Below are positions 17,470-25,490 of a stretch of 64,000 nt of DNA, piece after piece. The notes under the pieces are model-generated. The model was not told where the DNA came from and made no database searches. It saw only the letters and a program-made list of their open reading frames with translations. Numbering within the stretch: the stretch's first letter is position 1; each line of letters starts with the position of its first letter. This DNA comes from Limosilactobacillus reuteri (GTDB taxonomy: Bacteria > Bacillota > Bacilli > Lactobacillales > Lactobacillaceae), in NCBI RefSeq assembly GCF_034259105.1, contig NZ_CP139478.1, forward strand, positions 175,001 through 239,000, written 5' to 3'. The translations under genes were made by a program, and so were the position numbers.

Positions 17470-17529
17470 TTATGCACGGTAAGCATAGTTGTTATAATAC
17501 TTGGTTGAACTTAATGAGTGTTGAATCAT
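17470..17529 (-). CDS. Tyr-rich leader peptide of nhaC
   Basis: A 19-codon frame, MIQHSLSSTKYYNNYAYRA, with AAAGGA nine bases before its ATG. Four of the last nine residues are Tyr (two consecutive), and the stop codon lies one base before the first RNA segment of the attenuator. The arrangement matches amino-acid biosynthetic leader peptides in which ribosome stalling at scarce-amino-acid codons selects the downstream RNA fold. It is too short for ordinary gene calling. The regulatory role is inferred. Confidence 0.6.
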   Translation of the reverse strand: MIQHSLSSTKYYNNYAYRA

Positions 17530-17561
17530 GTTAGTCGTTCCTTTCAAGTTAAGTTGTAATT

Positions 17562-17590
17562 ATTAAAACATTCTAATTTGATTTTGTCAA
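17562..17590 (-). promoter_or_regulatory. Predicted promoter of the nhaC leader transcript
   Basis: On the minus strand TTGACA (17585-17590) and TTTAAT (17562-17567) are separated by 17 bases. Transcription would begin near 17555, giving a leader of about 285 bases before nhaC. Confidence 0.65.
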
Positions 17591-17599
17591 ACTTTAATT

Positions 17600-18625
17600 T
17601 TAAAATTCGCCAGAAATATCTTTATCAGAAAATGAATGAGGGTCGGGGACAAAAGAAATATCGGTGTCAATTATTCCAAATTTTTCTCGCATTACATTTT
17701 CGATGTGCTCTGATAATTGGAAACTTTTGAGGATCGTCATTTTAGCGTTAACCATCACGGAAGCATCAAGCGTGACCACATTTCCGTTATAGTGAGCTTT
17801 TAGTTCGACAACTTTTACAACGTGCGGAATGTTGGTGATTGTTTGGCGATACTCCTGTTCAGCGCGGGGGTCAAAGTAGTCGGTTAAGTTAAGACTGCTT
17901 TCAAAGAAAATTTTTAGTCCAGAATATAGAATAAAGAAACCGACGACAATACTGGTAGCACCATCAAGCCAACGAAGGTTAAAGAGGAGGGCACCGCCAA
18001 TTAAAATCAAAGTTCCAATACTTGTGAAAGCATCACTCAGACTATCTTGGGCGGAAGCAAGCAACGCGGCGTTTTTTAATTTAAGTCCTGTTTGGCGATT
18101 CATATACCAAACAACTAACATAATAACTGACGCGATTCCGGCCCCAATTAATGCGACTGGTTGTGGAACCACCCGGCTTGCAGGATTGAGGAGACTTTTA
18201 ATGCCATCGATAATAACGCTTAAAGCAATCGCAACCATAACGACCGCTGTGACAAGGGAAAAAATTGTCTCATAACGCCAACGAACGAATTGTACTCGCT
18301 GGTCAGATCCCATGTGCGCTTGATAATTTCCCGAAGGCAGCCGTGCACCAATGATATCATCATCATCGACATCCTGGGCAATGTGTAAGCCCATCATCAG
18401 TAAAAAGGTCGAGATAATTCCCGAAAGGTTGTTGAAAGCATCGGCCCGTAACGTCTGCGATTTACTTATTTCAGCTAACCAGTACTCGATAATTGAAATA
18501 ACAACATAAGCAACCAAGTTATAGATTAAATGGTGTTGGGAAGCCCGAATCTTTGCTAGTTCGTTTGCTTGCGTTTTTTCCCAGTTATTCATTTCTTCGG
18601 TTGTATGTCTTTTAAATTTAGTCAT
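17600..18625 (-). CDS. Cation diffusion facilitator (CDF) family transporter
   Basis: 341 aa with six membrane segments and a C-terminal cytoplasmic domain (from about residue 250). Metal-site motifs are RADAFNNLSG (segment 2) and ASAQDSLSDAFTS (segment 5), with Asp ligands in both and Asn in the second position of the first, a pattern seen in Mn/Fe-type as well as Zn-type members. CDF proteins export divalent metals in exchange for H+. The ATG has AAGGAAG 11 bases upstream. An IS30-type element inserted only 24 bases upstream of the start (18649), so the native promoter is likely displaced. Confidence 0.88.
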   Translation of the reverse strand: MTKFKRHTTEEMNNWEKTQANELAKIRASQHHLIYNLVAYVVISIIEYWLAEISKSQTLRADAFNNLSGIISTFLLMMGLHIAQDVDDDDIIGARLPSGNYQAHMGSDQRVQFVRWRYETIFSLVTAVVMVAIALSVIIDGIKSLLNPASRVVPQPVALIGAGIASVIMLVVWYMNRQTGLKLKNAALLASAQDSLSDAFTSIGTLILIGGALLFNLRWLDGATSIVVGFFILYSGLKIFFESSLNLTDYFDPRAEQEYRQTITNIPHVVKVVELKAHYNGNVVTLDASVMVNAKMTILKSFQLSEHIENVMREKFGIIDTDISFVPDPHSFSDKDISGEF

Positions 18626-18648
18626 TAATTTAAGAACTTCCTTGATTA

Positions 18649-19927
18649 GGTGGATTATAGAATGAAGTTAGCCACCCAGTTGGTGGTAAATAAAAAACGC
18701 CATTCGGCGTGACATCAGGTATCATATTAAGTGAACCAAACCTATATGAAAGGATGTCCGTCAAATGACGCACTTAAATGATACCATGTCTACTAGTTTA
18801 TTGACTACTCATAAAAAGAATGCTCATCTTACTAAAGAAGAACGTGTGATGATTGCGACTTTAAAGTCGCAAGGACTTTCCAATCGCGCAATTGGTCGCC
18901 AATTAGGAGTTAATCATCAAACAATTAATAACGAGCTCAACCGTGGTACGGTCCGCCAACTTCGTCGTCAAAAATCTAATGGTAAGATTTACGAATATTC
19001 TTACTACATCTATAGTTATGAAGCTGGTCAGGCCACATATCTTGAACATCACCGCCATTCTGGTCGTCGTCGCTTATATTATTCTTCAAAGCAATTTTTA
19101 CGATTAGCTGATCAGCTAATGCTTGGTGAGTTTGACGACCACCATTACTCCCCACAAGCGGTTATTTATAAGGCTCGAGATTTAATGAATGATGGCACCC
19201 TGATCCCAAAGTCGGTTGTAACTTTATATCAATGGATTAATGAGGGTGTGCTTCGTACGTCCAATTTAGACCTCTTTGAAAAACCTAAACGTAAGCATCA
19301 TCGAACTCATCCGCAAGCTAAAAGGTGCTTAGGGCCTAATATTGCTCAACGACCTCAAACTGCGGACCAACGGTCCGAAATTGGCCATTGGGAACTAGAT
19401 ACAGTTCAGGGACAGAAAAACGGTAATGACAGTGTTGTACTAGTAATGACTGATCGCCTTTCACGAGTTAATATCACGAGTAAAATTGCTGGTAAAACTG
19501 CGCATGCAGTAAATCAGTTCTTTATAAATTTACGCCAGAAAATGGGCACAGATGCTTACTATCACATCTTTAAGACAATAACCTCTGACAACGGTTCAGA
19601 ATTTAGTGAGTTAACACAAGTTCACGATCATGTTTTCTATGCTGATCCGTATTCCCCTTGGGAACGTGGATCCAATGAGATCAATAACCGGTTTCTCCGC
19701 AAGGAGATTACCAAAGGTGAAGCTATAAATAACTATAGTAGTGCTCAGATCATAGCGACTAATGATTGGATGAATCACTATCCACGAGCTATGTTTAATG
19801 GACATTCGTCAATGGATATCTATCGTAAGGCCTTCTACCAAGAGATATCACAGCTCCATCAACCAATAATCAATTGGTCAGTATTATTTATTTGAGTCCA
19901 GTGGCTAACTTATTCTTGAAATTTAGG
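18649..19927 (+). mobile_element. IS30-type element, copy A
   Basis: 1279 bp, from GGTGGATTATAG to GAAATTTAGG, with imperfect terminal repeats converging on AAGTTAGCCAC at both ends. The two other copies at 28365 and 53519 have the same length. Boundaries come from comparing their flanks; the terminal GG could be part of the target. No direct repeat longer than these bases is visible. It separates the CDF gene from its upstream DNA. Confidence 0.88.
18765..19895 (+). CDS. IS30-family transposase (copy A)
   Basis: 376 aa, intact. An N-terminal helix-turn-helix (LTKEERVMIATLKSQGLSNR, GRQLGVNHQTINNEL) is followed by the DDE domain: GHWELDTVQG, TSDNGSEFSE and SPWERGSNEINNRFLRK. AAAGGATG precedes the ATG. 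It differs from the copies at 28481 and 53635 by His instead of Arg in TDAYYHIF. Confidence 0.95.
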   Translation: MTHLNDTMSTSLLTTHKKNAHLTKEERVMIATLKSQGLSNRAIGRQLGVNHQTINNELNRGTVRQLRRQKSNGKIYEYSYYIYSYEAGQATYLEHHRHSGRRRLYYSSKQFLRLADQLMLGEFDDHHYSPQAVIYKARDLMNDGTLIPKSVVTLYQWINEGVLRTSNLDLFEKPKRKHHRTHPQAKRCLGPNIAQRPQTADQRSEIGHWELDTVQGQKNGNDSVVLVMTDRLSRVNITSKIAGKTAHAVNQFFINLRQKMGTDAYYHIFKTITSDNGSEFSELTQVHDHVFYADPYSPWERGSNEINNRFLRKEITKGEAINNYSSAQIIATNDWMNHYPRAMFNGHSSMDIYRKAFYQEISQLHQPIINWSVLFI

Positions 19928-19974
19928 AATTTTAATTATTAAGCAAAAGCGAGTTGATTCTTTAAAAAACCAAG

Positions 19975-20517
19975 TTATTCAGCTAGCTTGTTTAATTCTT
20001 TTAAGGCTAATGGGAATTTTGTAAAGCCGTCACTAGTCAAAAAGTGGCCACCTTTTTCTGTAACTATGAGTTTTGCTCTAATTTGATTAGCGACCGCAAT
20101 GCTATTTTGATAAGGAACGATTGGATCATCTTTAGCTGTTATAACGGTAGCTTTAGCGAGTTTAGGGAGTATATGCTCATAATGAGGCCGATCTTTCATA
20201 AACTCATCTAATTCGGGATAAGCTGGTAATCCTTTATCAAATGCTCCCACCAGTAAAAGTCGAGCATCTTTAACATAATGACGTTCAATATAACGAAGGG
20301 CCGTAATGCAGCCGAGACTATGAGCGACGAGGATGAGGTTATCTTGGGGATGAATTTGTTCGTCAACCGCTTGATCCCATTCAGCTTGTTGGGGATTGAA
20401 GGGATTTGGTAACCATATCCGATCAAGGGCGATTATTGGTTTCACTTCTTCTTCGAGCCATGGGAACCAGTCGTCATCCCTGGTAGAAGTGCCATGAATT
20501 AAGTATGCGTTCTTCAT
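19975..20517 (-). CDS. RBBP9/YdeN-family serine hydrolase
   Basis: 180 aa small alpha/beta hydrolase. The nucleophile elbow is AHSLGC (Ser near residue 67), the acid is in AKDDPIVPY (near 130) and the histidine in KGGHFLTSDGF (near 157), a complete triad. N-terminal YLIHGTSTRDDDWFPWL fits the family, which includes proteins of unknown physiological substrate. It ends 48 bases from IS copy A and lies 11 bases downstream of the PsiE-like gene, so those two genes probably form an operon reading toward the CDF gene. Confidence 0.85.
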   Translation of the reverse strand: MKNAYLIHGTSTRDDDWFPWLEEEVKPIIALDRIWLPNPFNPQQAEWDQAVDEQIHPQDNLILVAHSLGCITALRYIERHYVKDARLLLVGAFDKGLPAYPELDEFMKDRPHYEHILPKLAKATVITAKDDPIVPYQNSIAVANQIRAKLIVTEKGGHFLTSDGFTKFPLALKELNKLAE

Positions 20518-20528
20518 TATTACTACTC

Positions 20529-20930
20529 CTATTTCATAAAGTGTTTCAATACTACCATGCCGATGATTAATAATAAAATGGCAATCGAATTAGTAAGAAT
20601 TTCATAAGGCTGACCGTGGGCAGCAATTAGTCCCCGAATTAAAGCCATAATTCCTAAGCTTAATAGAAAATCGACTGCAATCCGGCCATGATGTTTTAGC
20701 GCGGCAATTATCATTGTCATAAATGAAAAGAAAAGGAAAAAGACAATAACGCGATCCAAAATCTTAAAAATGACATGGTCCGTATTTCCCGCTTGCATAA
20801 GGGGAATCAGCGAAAAAGTTTCTGTAAATAAGATAATAGTTAATAAAATCCCTAGAATTGCTAGGGCACCGATTGTGCATAGACGCAAAATATGGCTAAA
20901 ATTGGCTGCTAATTTGTATATTTTTTTCAT
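20529..20930 (-). CDS. Small four-helix membrane protein, PsiE-like
   Basis: 133 aa from the ATG at 20930 (MKKIYKLAANFS), preceded by GAGGAG; the longer upstream frame has no ribosome binding site. Four membrane segments are visible (about residues 17-38, 55-75, 83-103 and 110-130), with conserved-looking polar residues between them (ALKHHGRIAVDFLLSLG, RGLIAAHGQPYE). Length and topology fit the phosphate-starvation-inducible PsiE family, whose function is unknown. The family call is from overall pattern only. Confidence 0.6.
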   Translation of the reverse strand: MKKIYKLAANFSHILRLCTIGALAILGILLTIILFTETFSLIPLMQAGNTDHVIFKILDRVIVFFLFFSFMTMIIAALKHHGRIAVDFLLSLGIMALIRGLIAAHGQPYEILTNSIAILLLIIGMVVLKHFMK

Positions 20931-21061
20931 GCTCCGATACTCCTCAAGAAAACGCTTTAACTTTAGGATAGCAATGATCAAGAAATTTAGCTAATATTTA
21001 ACAAAATAATTGTTAAAAATATGCCATACTTAAAGATGGATAACAAAAGGAGGAGTGAGAA

Positions 21062-21832
21062 ATGCGCAAACCCTTTATTGCTGCTAATTGGAAGATGCAT
21101 AAAAATGTCCAAGAATCGGTTGAATTTGTGGATGCAATTAAAGGAAAGCTGCCAGATCCGCAAGAAGTTGAAGTAGGAATTGCAGCCCAAGCTTTTGCAT
21201 TACCCAGTATGGTTCAAGCTGCTGATGATTCAGGATTAAAGATAATCGCACAAAACGCGGCTGCTGAATATTCGGGAGCTTTCACTGGTGAAATTAGCTT
21301 ACGAGGCTTAGCTGACGCTGGCGTTTCATATGTAATGTTAGGACATATTGAACGGCGCCATTTATTCCACGAGGATAATGAGTTGGTTAATCGGAAAGTG
21401 TTGGCAGCCCTTCAAATGGGAGTTACCCCGATAATTTGTACAGATGAAACGATGGTCCAGAAAGAAGTTAATGGTGAAATTCACTACGTTTTCCAGCAAT
21501 TGATGAGCGTATTGAGGGGCGTTTCTCTTGATCAAATTAAAAATGTAGTTGTTTCCTATGAACCAAGTTGGGCAGTTGGATACGGTCAGCACGCCAATCC
21601 AGTTCTTGCTGAAGAAGGATGCCGTCAAATTCGGCGAACAATTGCTGATAATTATACTTATGAGATTGCTGATAAGATTCGGATCCTCTATGGGGGAAGC
21701 GTCAATCCGGATAATATCGGAATGATTATGAACAAGCCAGATGTAAATGGGGTATTAATCGGTCGGGCAAGTTTAGATGTTGATAATTTCTTGCGAATGG
21801 TTAATTATTTAAAAAAGGACCAAGAAAAATAA
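21062..21832 (+). CDS. Divergent triosephosphate isomerase paralogue
   Basis: 256 aa, standard length for TIM. The catalytic residues are present: Lys in AANWKMHKN (residue 11), His in MLGHIERRHLF (near 99) and Glu in VSYEPSWAVGYG (near 170). However, the near-invariant GHSERR reads GHIERR, the loop-6 YEPIWAIGTG reads YEPSWAVGYG, and the phosphate-site VGGASL reads IGRASL. This suggests a paralogue with changed substrate, as with erythrulose-phosphate isomerases of the TIM family, rather than the glycolytic enzyme. AAAGGAGGAG precedes the ATG. It is monocistronic, upstream of tRNA-His. Confidence 0.85.
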   Translation: MRKPFIAANWKMHKNVQESVEFVDAIKGKLPDPQEVEVGIAAQAFALPSMVQAADDSGLKIIAQNAAAEYSGAFTGEISLRGLADAGVSYVMLGHIERRHLFHEDNELVNRKVLAALQMGVTPIICTDETMVQKEVNGEIHYVFQQLMSVLRGVSLDQIKNVVVSYEPSWAVGYGQHANPVLAEEGCRQIRRTIADNYTYEIADKIRILYGGSVNPDNIGMIMNKPDVNGVLIGRASLDVDNFLRMVNYLKKDQEK

Positions 21833-21885
21833 AAAAGTCTTTCTCTTTACCGTCATTTTGTGTTATAGTTATTAACAGTTGTTAT

Positions 21886-21961
21886 GGCGGTATTGGTGAA
21901 GTTTGGTTAACACACCGGTTTGTGGGTCCGGCACGCGTGGGTTCGAATCCCACATACCGCC
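21886..21961 (+). tRNA. tRNA-His (anticodon GTG)
   Basis: The 76 bases fold as tRNA-His with an encoded G-1 opposite discriminator C73, acceptor stem GCGGTAT/ATACCGC, T arm GTGGG-TTCGAAT-CCCAC and anticodon loop TTGTGGG. The anticodon stem CCGGT/TCCGG has a T-T mismatch at its last pair (31-39). CCA is not encoded. A terminator follows at 21971. Confidence 0.95.
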
Positions 21962-21970
21962 CTGACCTAG

Positions 21971-22010
21971 CGCGATGGCAAAGGATTTTTCCTTTGCTGT
22001 CGCGTTTTTT
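21971..22010 (+). terminator. Terminator of tRNA-His
   Basis: CGCGATGGCAAAGG pairs with CCTTTGCTGTCGCG (with two mismatches or wobbles) and is followed by six T. Intron copy 2 starts at 22012, just past the T-tract. Confidence 0.85.
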
Positions 22011-22011
22011 G

Positions 22012-23921
22012 GTGCGCCCGGCATGGGTATTAGCTAGGTGGTGAAAGTCCGCTATGGGCCGTAGTAGTCGGAACCATGAGCTGAGGACAAGGGTGTCCAC
22101 CGTGAGGTGGAATCTGAAGGAAGTCTAAGGCAAAGTACTGCATCGATGAACAAGAAGTAGCTATAAGGCTGGAATTAACTGGATAAGGCTGCTAGACAAG
22201 TTGAAGTCCAATACTACTCGAAGTTGGTCTCAGTAAAGCTAACGATGACATGGTACGAAAGCTAATATTCTTACCCGGGGAGATCTGGCCTACACGTTTC
22301 CGACAAGAGGAATAAGTTTAATTTCCACAGAAACAAGCGGTGCAGTGATGCAGTGTTGAGTAAGCCAGAAGTCAGCCGAGGTCATAGTAGTTTGAATAAT
22401 CAGATGAAGGACTGAACGACAATAACTTGTAACTTATATCGGAGGTGTAATCAGGTGCGACAATCGCAGAAAACAGAACAACAAGCTGACCGCTTGTCGA
22501 GGATAGGTTTGGAAAACCGAAAGTACACAAGGGCGCGTAGTACCGGTTATGGTGAAGGTAAAGGTATGAGTGTCACTATCCAAGACCTGGTCTTGGATCG
22601 CAATAACCTTAATCAGGCTTATTTGCGAGTTAAGAGAAATAAAGGAGCAGCAGGCGTTGACGATATGACAGTCAATGACCTTCTGCCATATCTCAGAGAA
22701 AATAAGACGGAACTGATCGCTAGTTTGCGTGAGGGCAAGTATAAACCAGCTCCAGTCAAACGGGTAGAAATTCCGAAGCCTAATGGTGGAGTAAGAAGAC
22801 TTGGAATACCAACGGTGGTGGACCGAATGGTTCAACAAGCTGTAGCCCAAATTCTTACGCCTATCTTTGAGCGTATTTTCTCTGATAATAGCTTTGGCTT
22901 CCGTCCCCACCGTGGGGCCCATGACGCTATTTCAAAAGTAGTAGATCTTTATAATCAAGGTTATCGAAGAGTTGTCGACTTAGACCTAAAAGCCTATTTT
23001 GATAACGTTAATCATGACTTGATGATTAAGTATCTCCAACAATATATTGATGACCCATGGACACTAAGACTCATTCGTAAGTTTCTAACTAGCGGAGTCT
23101 TAGACCATGGGCTTTTCGCTAAGAGTGAAAAAGGAACCCCACAAGGAGGGCCATTGTCACCACTACTGGCGAACATCTATCTAAATGAGTTGGACGAAGA
23201 GTTGACTAGACGTGGTCACCACTTTGTGCGCTATGCGGATGATTGTAACATCTATGTTAAAAGTCAACGAGCCGGAGAACGAGTAATGCGAAGCATTACC
23301 CAGTTTCTAGAAAAGCGCTTGAAAGTTAAAGTGAACCCAGATAAAACCAAAGTCGGTAGCCCGCTACGGTTGAAGTTTCTTGGCTTTTCGTTAGGTGTAG
23401 ACCACAATGGGGCCTACGCCCGTCCAGCTAAGCAATCGCAACAACGAGTAAAGAAAGCACTGAAGTTATTAACTAAACGTAATCGTGGAATATCTCTGAC
23501 AAGAATGTTTGAAGAAATTCATCGAAAAATGCGTGGGTGGCTTCAGTACTACTCAATTGGGAAACTAACTAACTTTATTCAACGCCTTGACAAGTGGTTG
23601 AGGGTCCGAATAAGGCAGTATATTTGGAAGCAATGGAAAAAGTTTAAAACTAAGGTAACTAACTTACAGAAGTTGGGGATGTCCCAGCGTGATGCATATG
23701 TCTTCGCTAGTACCCGAAAGGGCTACTGGCGAACTGCACATAGTAAGACCTTGAGCTATTCTCTAACTAATAGAAAACTGGAACAACTCAGACTTATGAA
23801 TATGTCCAAGACGCTCCAGTCAATTCAATGTGATTAAGTTGTCGAACCGCCGTATACGGAACCGTACGTACGGTGGTGTGAGAGGTCGATAATTGAACTA
23901 ATCAATTATCTCCTACTCGAT
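22012..23921 (+). mobile_element. Group IIC intron, copy 2
   Basis: 1910 bases, nearly identical to the other three copies, from GTGCGCCCGG to CTACTCGAT. Inserted directly after the tRNA-His terminator on the transcribed strand. The reverse transcriptase frame is intact. Domain V lies at about 23843-23883. Confidence 0.93.
22455..23837 (+). CDS. ltrA: Group II intron reverse transcriptase/maturase
   Basis: 460 aa. RT blocks are visible: GAAGVDDMTVNDLL, IPKPNGGVRRLGIPTVVDR, NSFGFRPHRGAHDA, VVDLDLKAYFDNVNHDL, GTPQGGPLSPLLANIYLNEL and the active site FVRYADDCNIY. The C-terminal maturase (domain X) region contains MFEEIHRKMRGWLQYYSIG. No HNH endonuclease domain follows, as usual for class C introns. 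GTG start behind GGAGGTG. It differs from copies 3 and 4 only near the end (QLRLMN against QLGLMN). Confidence 0.95.
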   Translation: MRQSQKTEQQADRLSRIGLENRKYTRARSTGYGEGKGMSVTIQDLVLDRNNLNQAYLRVKRNKGAAGVDDMTVNDLLPYLRENKTELIASLREGKYKPAPVKRVEIPKPNGGVRRLGIPTVVDRMVQQAVAQILTPIFERIFSDNSFGFRPHRGAHDAISKVVDLYNQGYRRVVDLDLKAYFDNVNHDLMIKYLQQYIDDPWTLRLIRKFLTSGVLDHGLFAKSEKGTPQGGPLSPLLANIYLNELDEELTRRGHHFVRYADDCNIYVKSQRAGERVMRSITQFLEKRLKVKVNPDKTKVGSPLRLKFLGFSLGVDHNGAYARPAKQSQQRVKKALKLLTKRNRGISLTRMFEEIHRKMRGWLQYYSIGKLTNFIQRLDKWLRVRIRQYIWKQWKKFKTKVTNLQKLGMSQRDAYVFASTRKGYWRTAHSKTLSYSLTNRKLEQLRLMNMSKTLQSIQCD

Positions 23922-24016
23922 TATTCTCTGTTTTATGAATTTTAATTGATAACATCTAAGAAAGTAACTTAAAATAGAAACGGTATAAGGTGGAGAAAGA
24001 AAAAGGGGCTTTAATT

Positions 24017-24970
24017 ATGAAAAACGTACAAATTGGTGGAACAAATTGGGAAGTATCGAATATTGCATTAGGTATTATGCGGATGGGGACGTTAGCAGTG
24101 CCCAAAGCCATTGATGCCTTAGAAGCCGCCCACGATGCTGGAATAAATTTTATTGATTCAGCTGATATTTATGGCAATGACCCACAGTTAGGTCGCGGAT
24201 CTTCAGAAATCCATTTTGGTGAAGCGTTAAAGAAAAGCAGTCTTACTCGTGATGACTTTTATATTCAGTCAAAAGGAGGCCTTTTTGCGAACGCAGATAA
24301 CAAAATAACACGGTATGATTCGTCGAAGAAGCATTTAATCGTTGCTGTTGATGGAATTTTGCAACGGATGGGGATTGATTATCTTGATTCATTTTTGATT
24401 CATCGTCCAGACCCTTTAATGGAGCCCGCAGAAATAGCAGAAGCCTTTGACCAACTTCAAGCATCTGGGAAAGTCCGCCATTTTGGAGTATCAAATTTTA
24501 ACCCGCAGCAAATCGCGCTCCTTCAAGCGGCGACAAATCAACGGCTTTTGATTGACCAGGTACAGTTTGGTTTAAAGCATACGGGGATGATTGATTTTGG
24601 CTTGCATACAAACATGACTGATGATGCTGCGATCAATCATGACGGGGGATTATTAGAATACACGCGTCGGAAACGGATGACGATTCAAACATGGTCACCT
24701 TTCCAGTACGGTACATTTGCTGGGACATTTATTAATAATGATCAATTCCCTGAACTAAACGCAATGTTAGGAACTCTTGCGCAAAAATATAAGGTAAGTA
24801 AAAATGCAATTGCCGTTGCATGGATTTTACGGCACCCCGCGCATATGCAAGTGTTGCTTGGTACTATGACACCAGCTCATATTATTGACAGTGCTAAGGG
24901 AAGCGATATTACGTTGCCGAGTCAAGAATGGTATGACCTATATCTTGCGACCGGGAATGATTTGCCATAA
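24017..24970 (+). CDS. Aldo/keto reductase
   Basis: 317 aa from the ATG at 24017 (MKNVQIGGTNWEVSNIALG), with GGGG 10 bases upstream; the earlier GTG frame lacks a site. AKR landmarks are the catalytic Asp-Tyr in FIDSADIYGND, Lys in YIQSKGG, and His in SFLIHRPDPLME, plus the NADP-binding end AWILRHPAHMQVLLGT. The protein resembles YdhF/AKR11-type reductases. Its stop codon overlaps the start of the PAP2 gene (TAATG), so the two are translationally coupled. The substrate is unknown. Confidence 0.9.
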   Translation: MKNVQIGGTNWEVSNIALGIMRMGTLAVPKAIDALEAAHDAGINFIDSADIYGNDPQLGRGSSEIHFGEALKKSSLTRDDFYIQSKGGLFANADNKITRYDSSKKHLIVAVDGILQRMGIDYLDSFLIHRPDPLMEPAEIAEAFDQLQASGKVRHFGVSNFNPQQIALLQAATNQRLLIDQVQFGLKHTGMIDFGLHTNMTDDAAINHDGGLLEYTRRKRMTIQTWSPFQYGTFAGTFINNDQFPELNAMLGTLAQKYKVSKNAIAVAWILRHPAHMQVLLGTMTPAHIIDSAKGSDITLPSQEWYDLYLATGNDLP

Positions 24971-25470
24971 TGAAAACAGATTATCTACAGTTCTATCAGC
25001 ATATTACAGCTCCTTTTTATCGACACCCGTGGACAATTCCTTTATTACGAGTGGTTAATAAATTTGTTGTGTGGGTTATGTACGTTGCCTATATCGCTAT
25101 ATTAGTATGGGTGGGGAAAAATGATGTCTTGAAAGCAGGGCCTTTTCTGCTTATTCCTGGTATTGGCTTTATCCTGCTTTCTTTTATTCGCCAACGGATT
25201 GACGCGCCACGACCATACGAAAAGTTTCCGATTAATCCCTTAATTCGACGGCAAAAAACTGGTGATTCATTGCCTAGTCGTCATGTTTTTTCTGCGACTG
25301 TTATTGCGATGTGTGGGTTAAGGCTAAACTTGCTTTTAGGAATAACCTTACTTGCTTTAGCTGTTGTTTCTGCTATTACGAGAGTGATTGGGGGAGTTCA
25401 TTTTCCCCGTGATGTGATTATCGGGTTTATTTGTGGTATTATTTGTGGTTCGCTTTTATTTCTTAGCTGA
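24970..25470 (+). CDS. PAP2-family membrane phosphatase
   Basis: 166 aa with about five membrane segments. The three phosphatase motifs are seen: RQRIDAPRPYE (KxxxxxxRP-like, near residue 73), PSRH (near 100) and TRVIGGVHFPRD (near 138-149) with the catalytic His pairs. The family dephosphorylates lipid phosphates such as undecaprenyl pyrophosphate or phosphatidate on the outer membrane face. The first motif begins with Arg instead of Lys. Coupled to the aldo/keto reductase gene upstream. Confidence 0.85.
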   Translation: MKTDYLQFYQHITAPFYRHPWTIPLLRVVNKFVVWVMYVAYIAILVWVGKNDVLKAGPFLLIPGIGFILLSFIRQRIDAPRPYEKFPINPLIRRQKTGDSLPSRHVFSATVIAMCGLRLNLLLGITLLALAVVSAITRVIGGVHFPRDVIIGFICGIICGSLLFLS

Positions 25471-25490
25471 TTTTTAGAAAGGTGGATTTC

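Noticed and set aside
19611..19805. 64-aa antisense frame inside each IS30 transposase
   Set aside because: Shadow of the transposase reading frame with no start signals.
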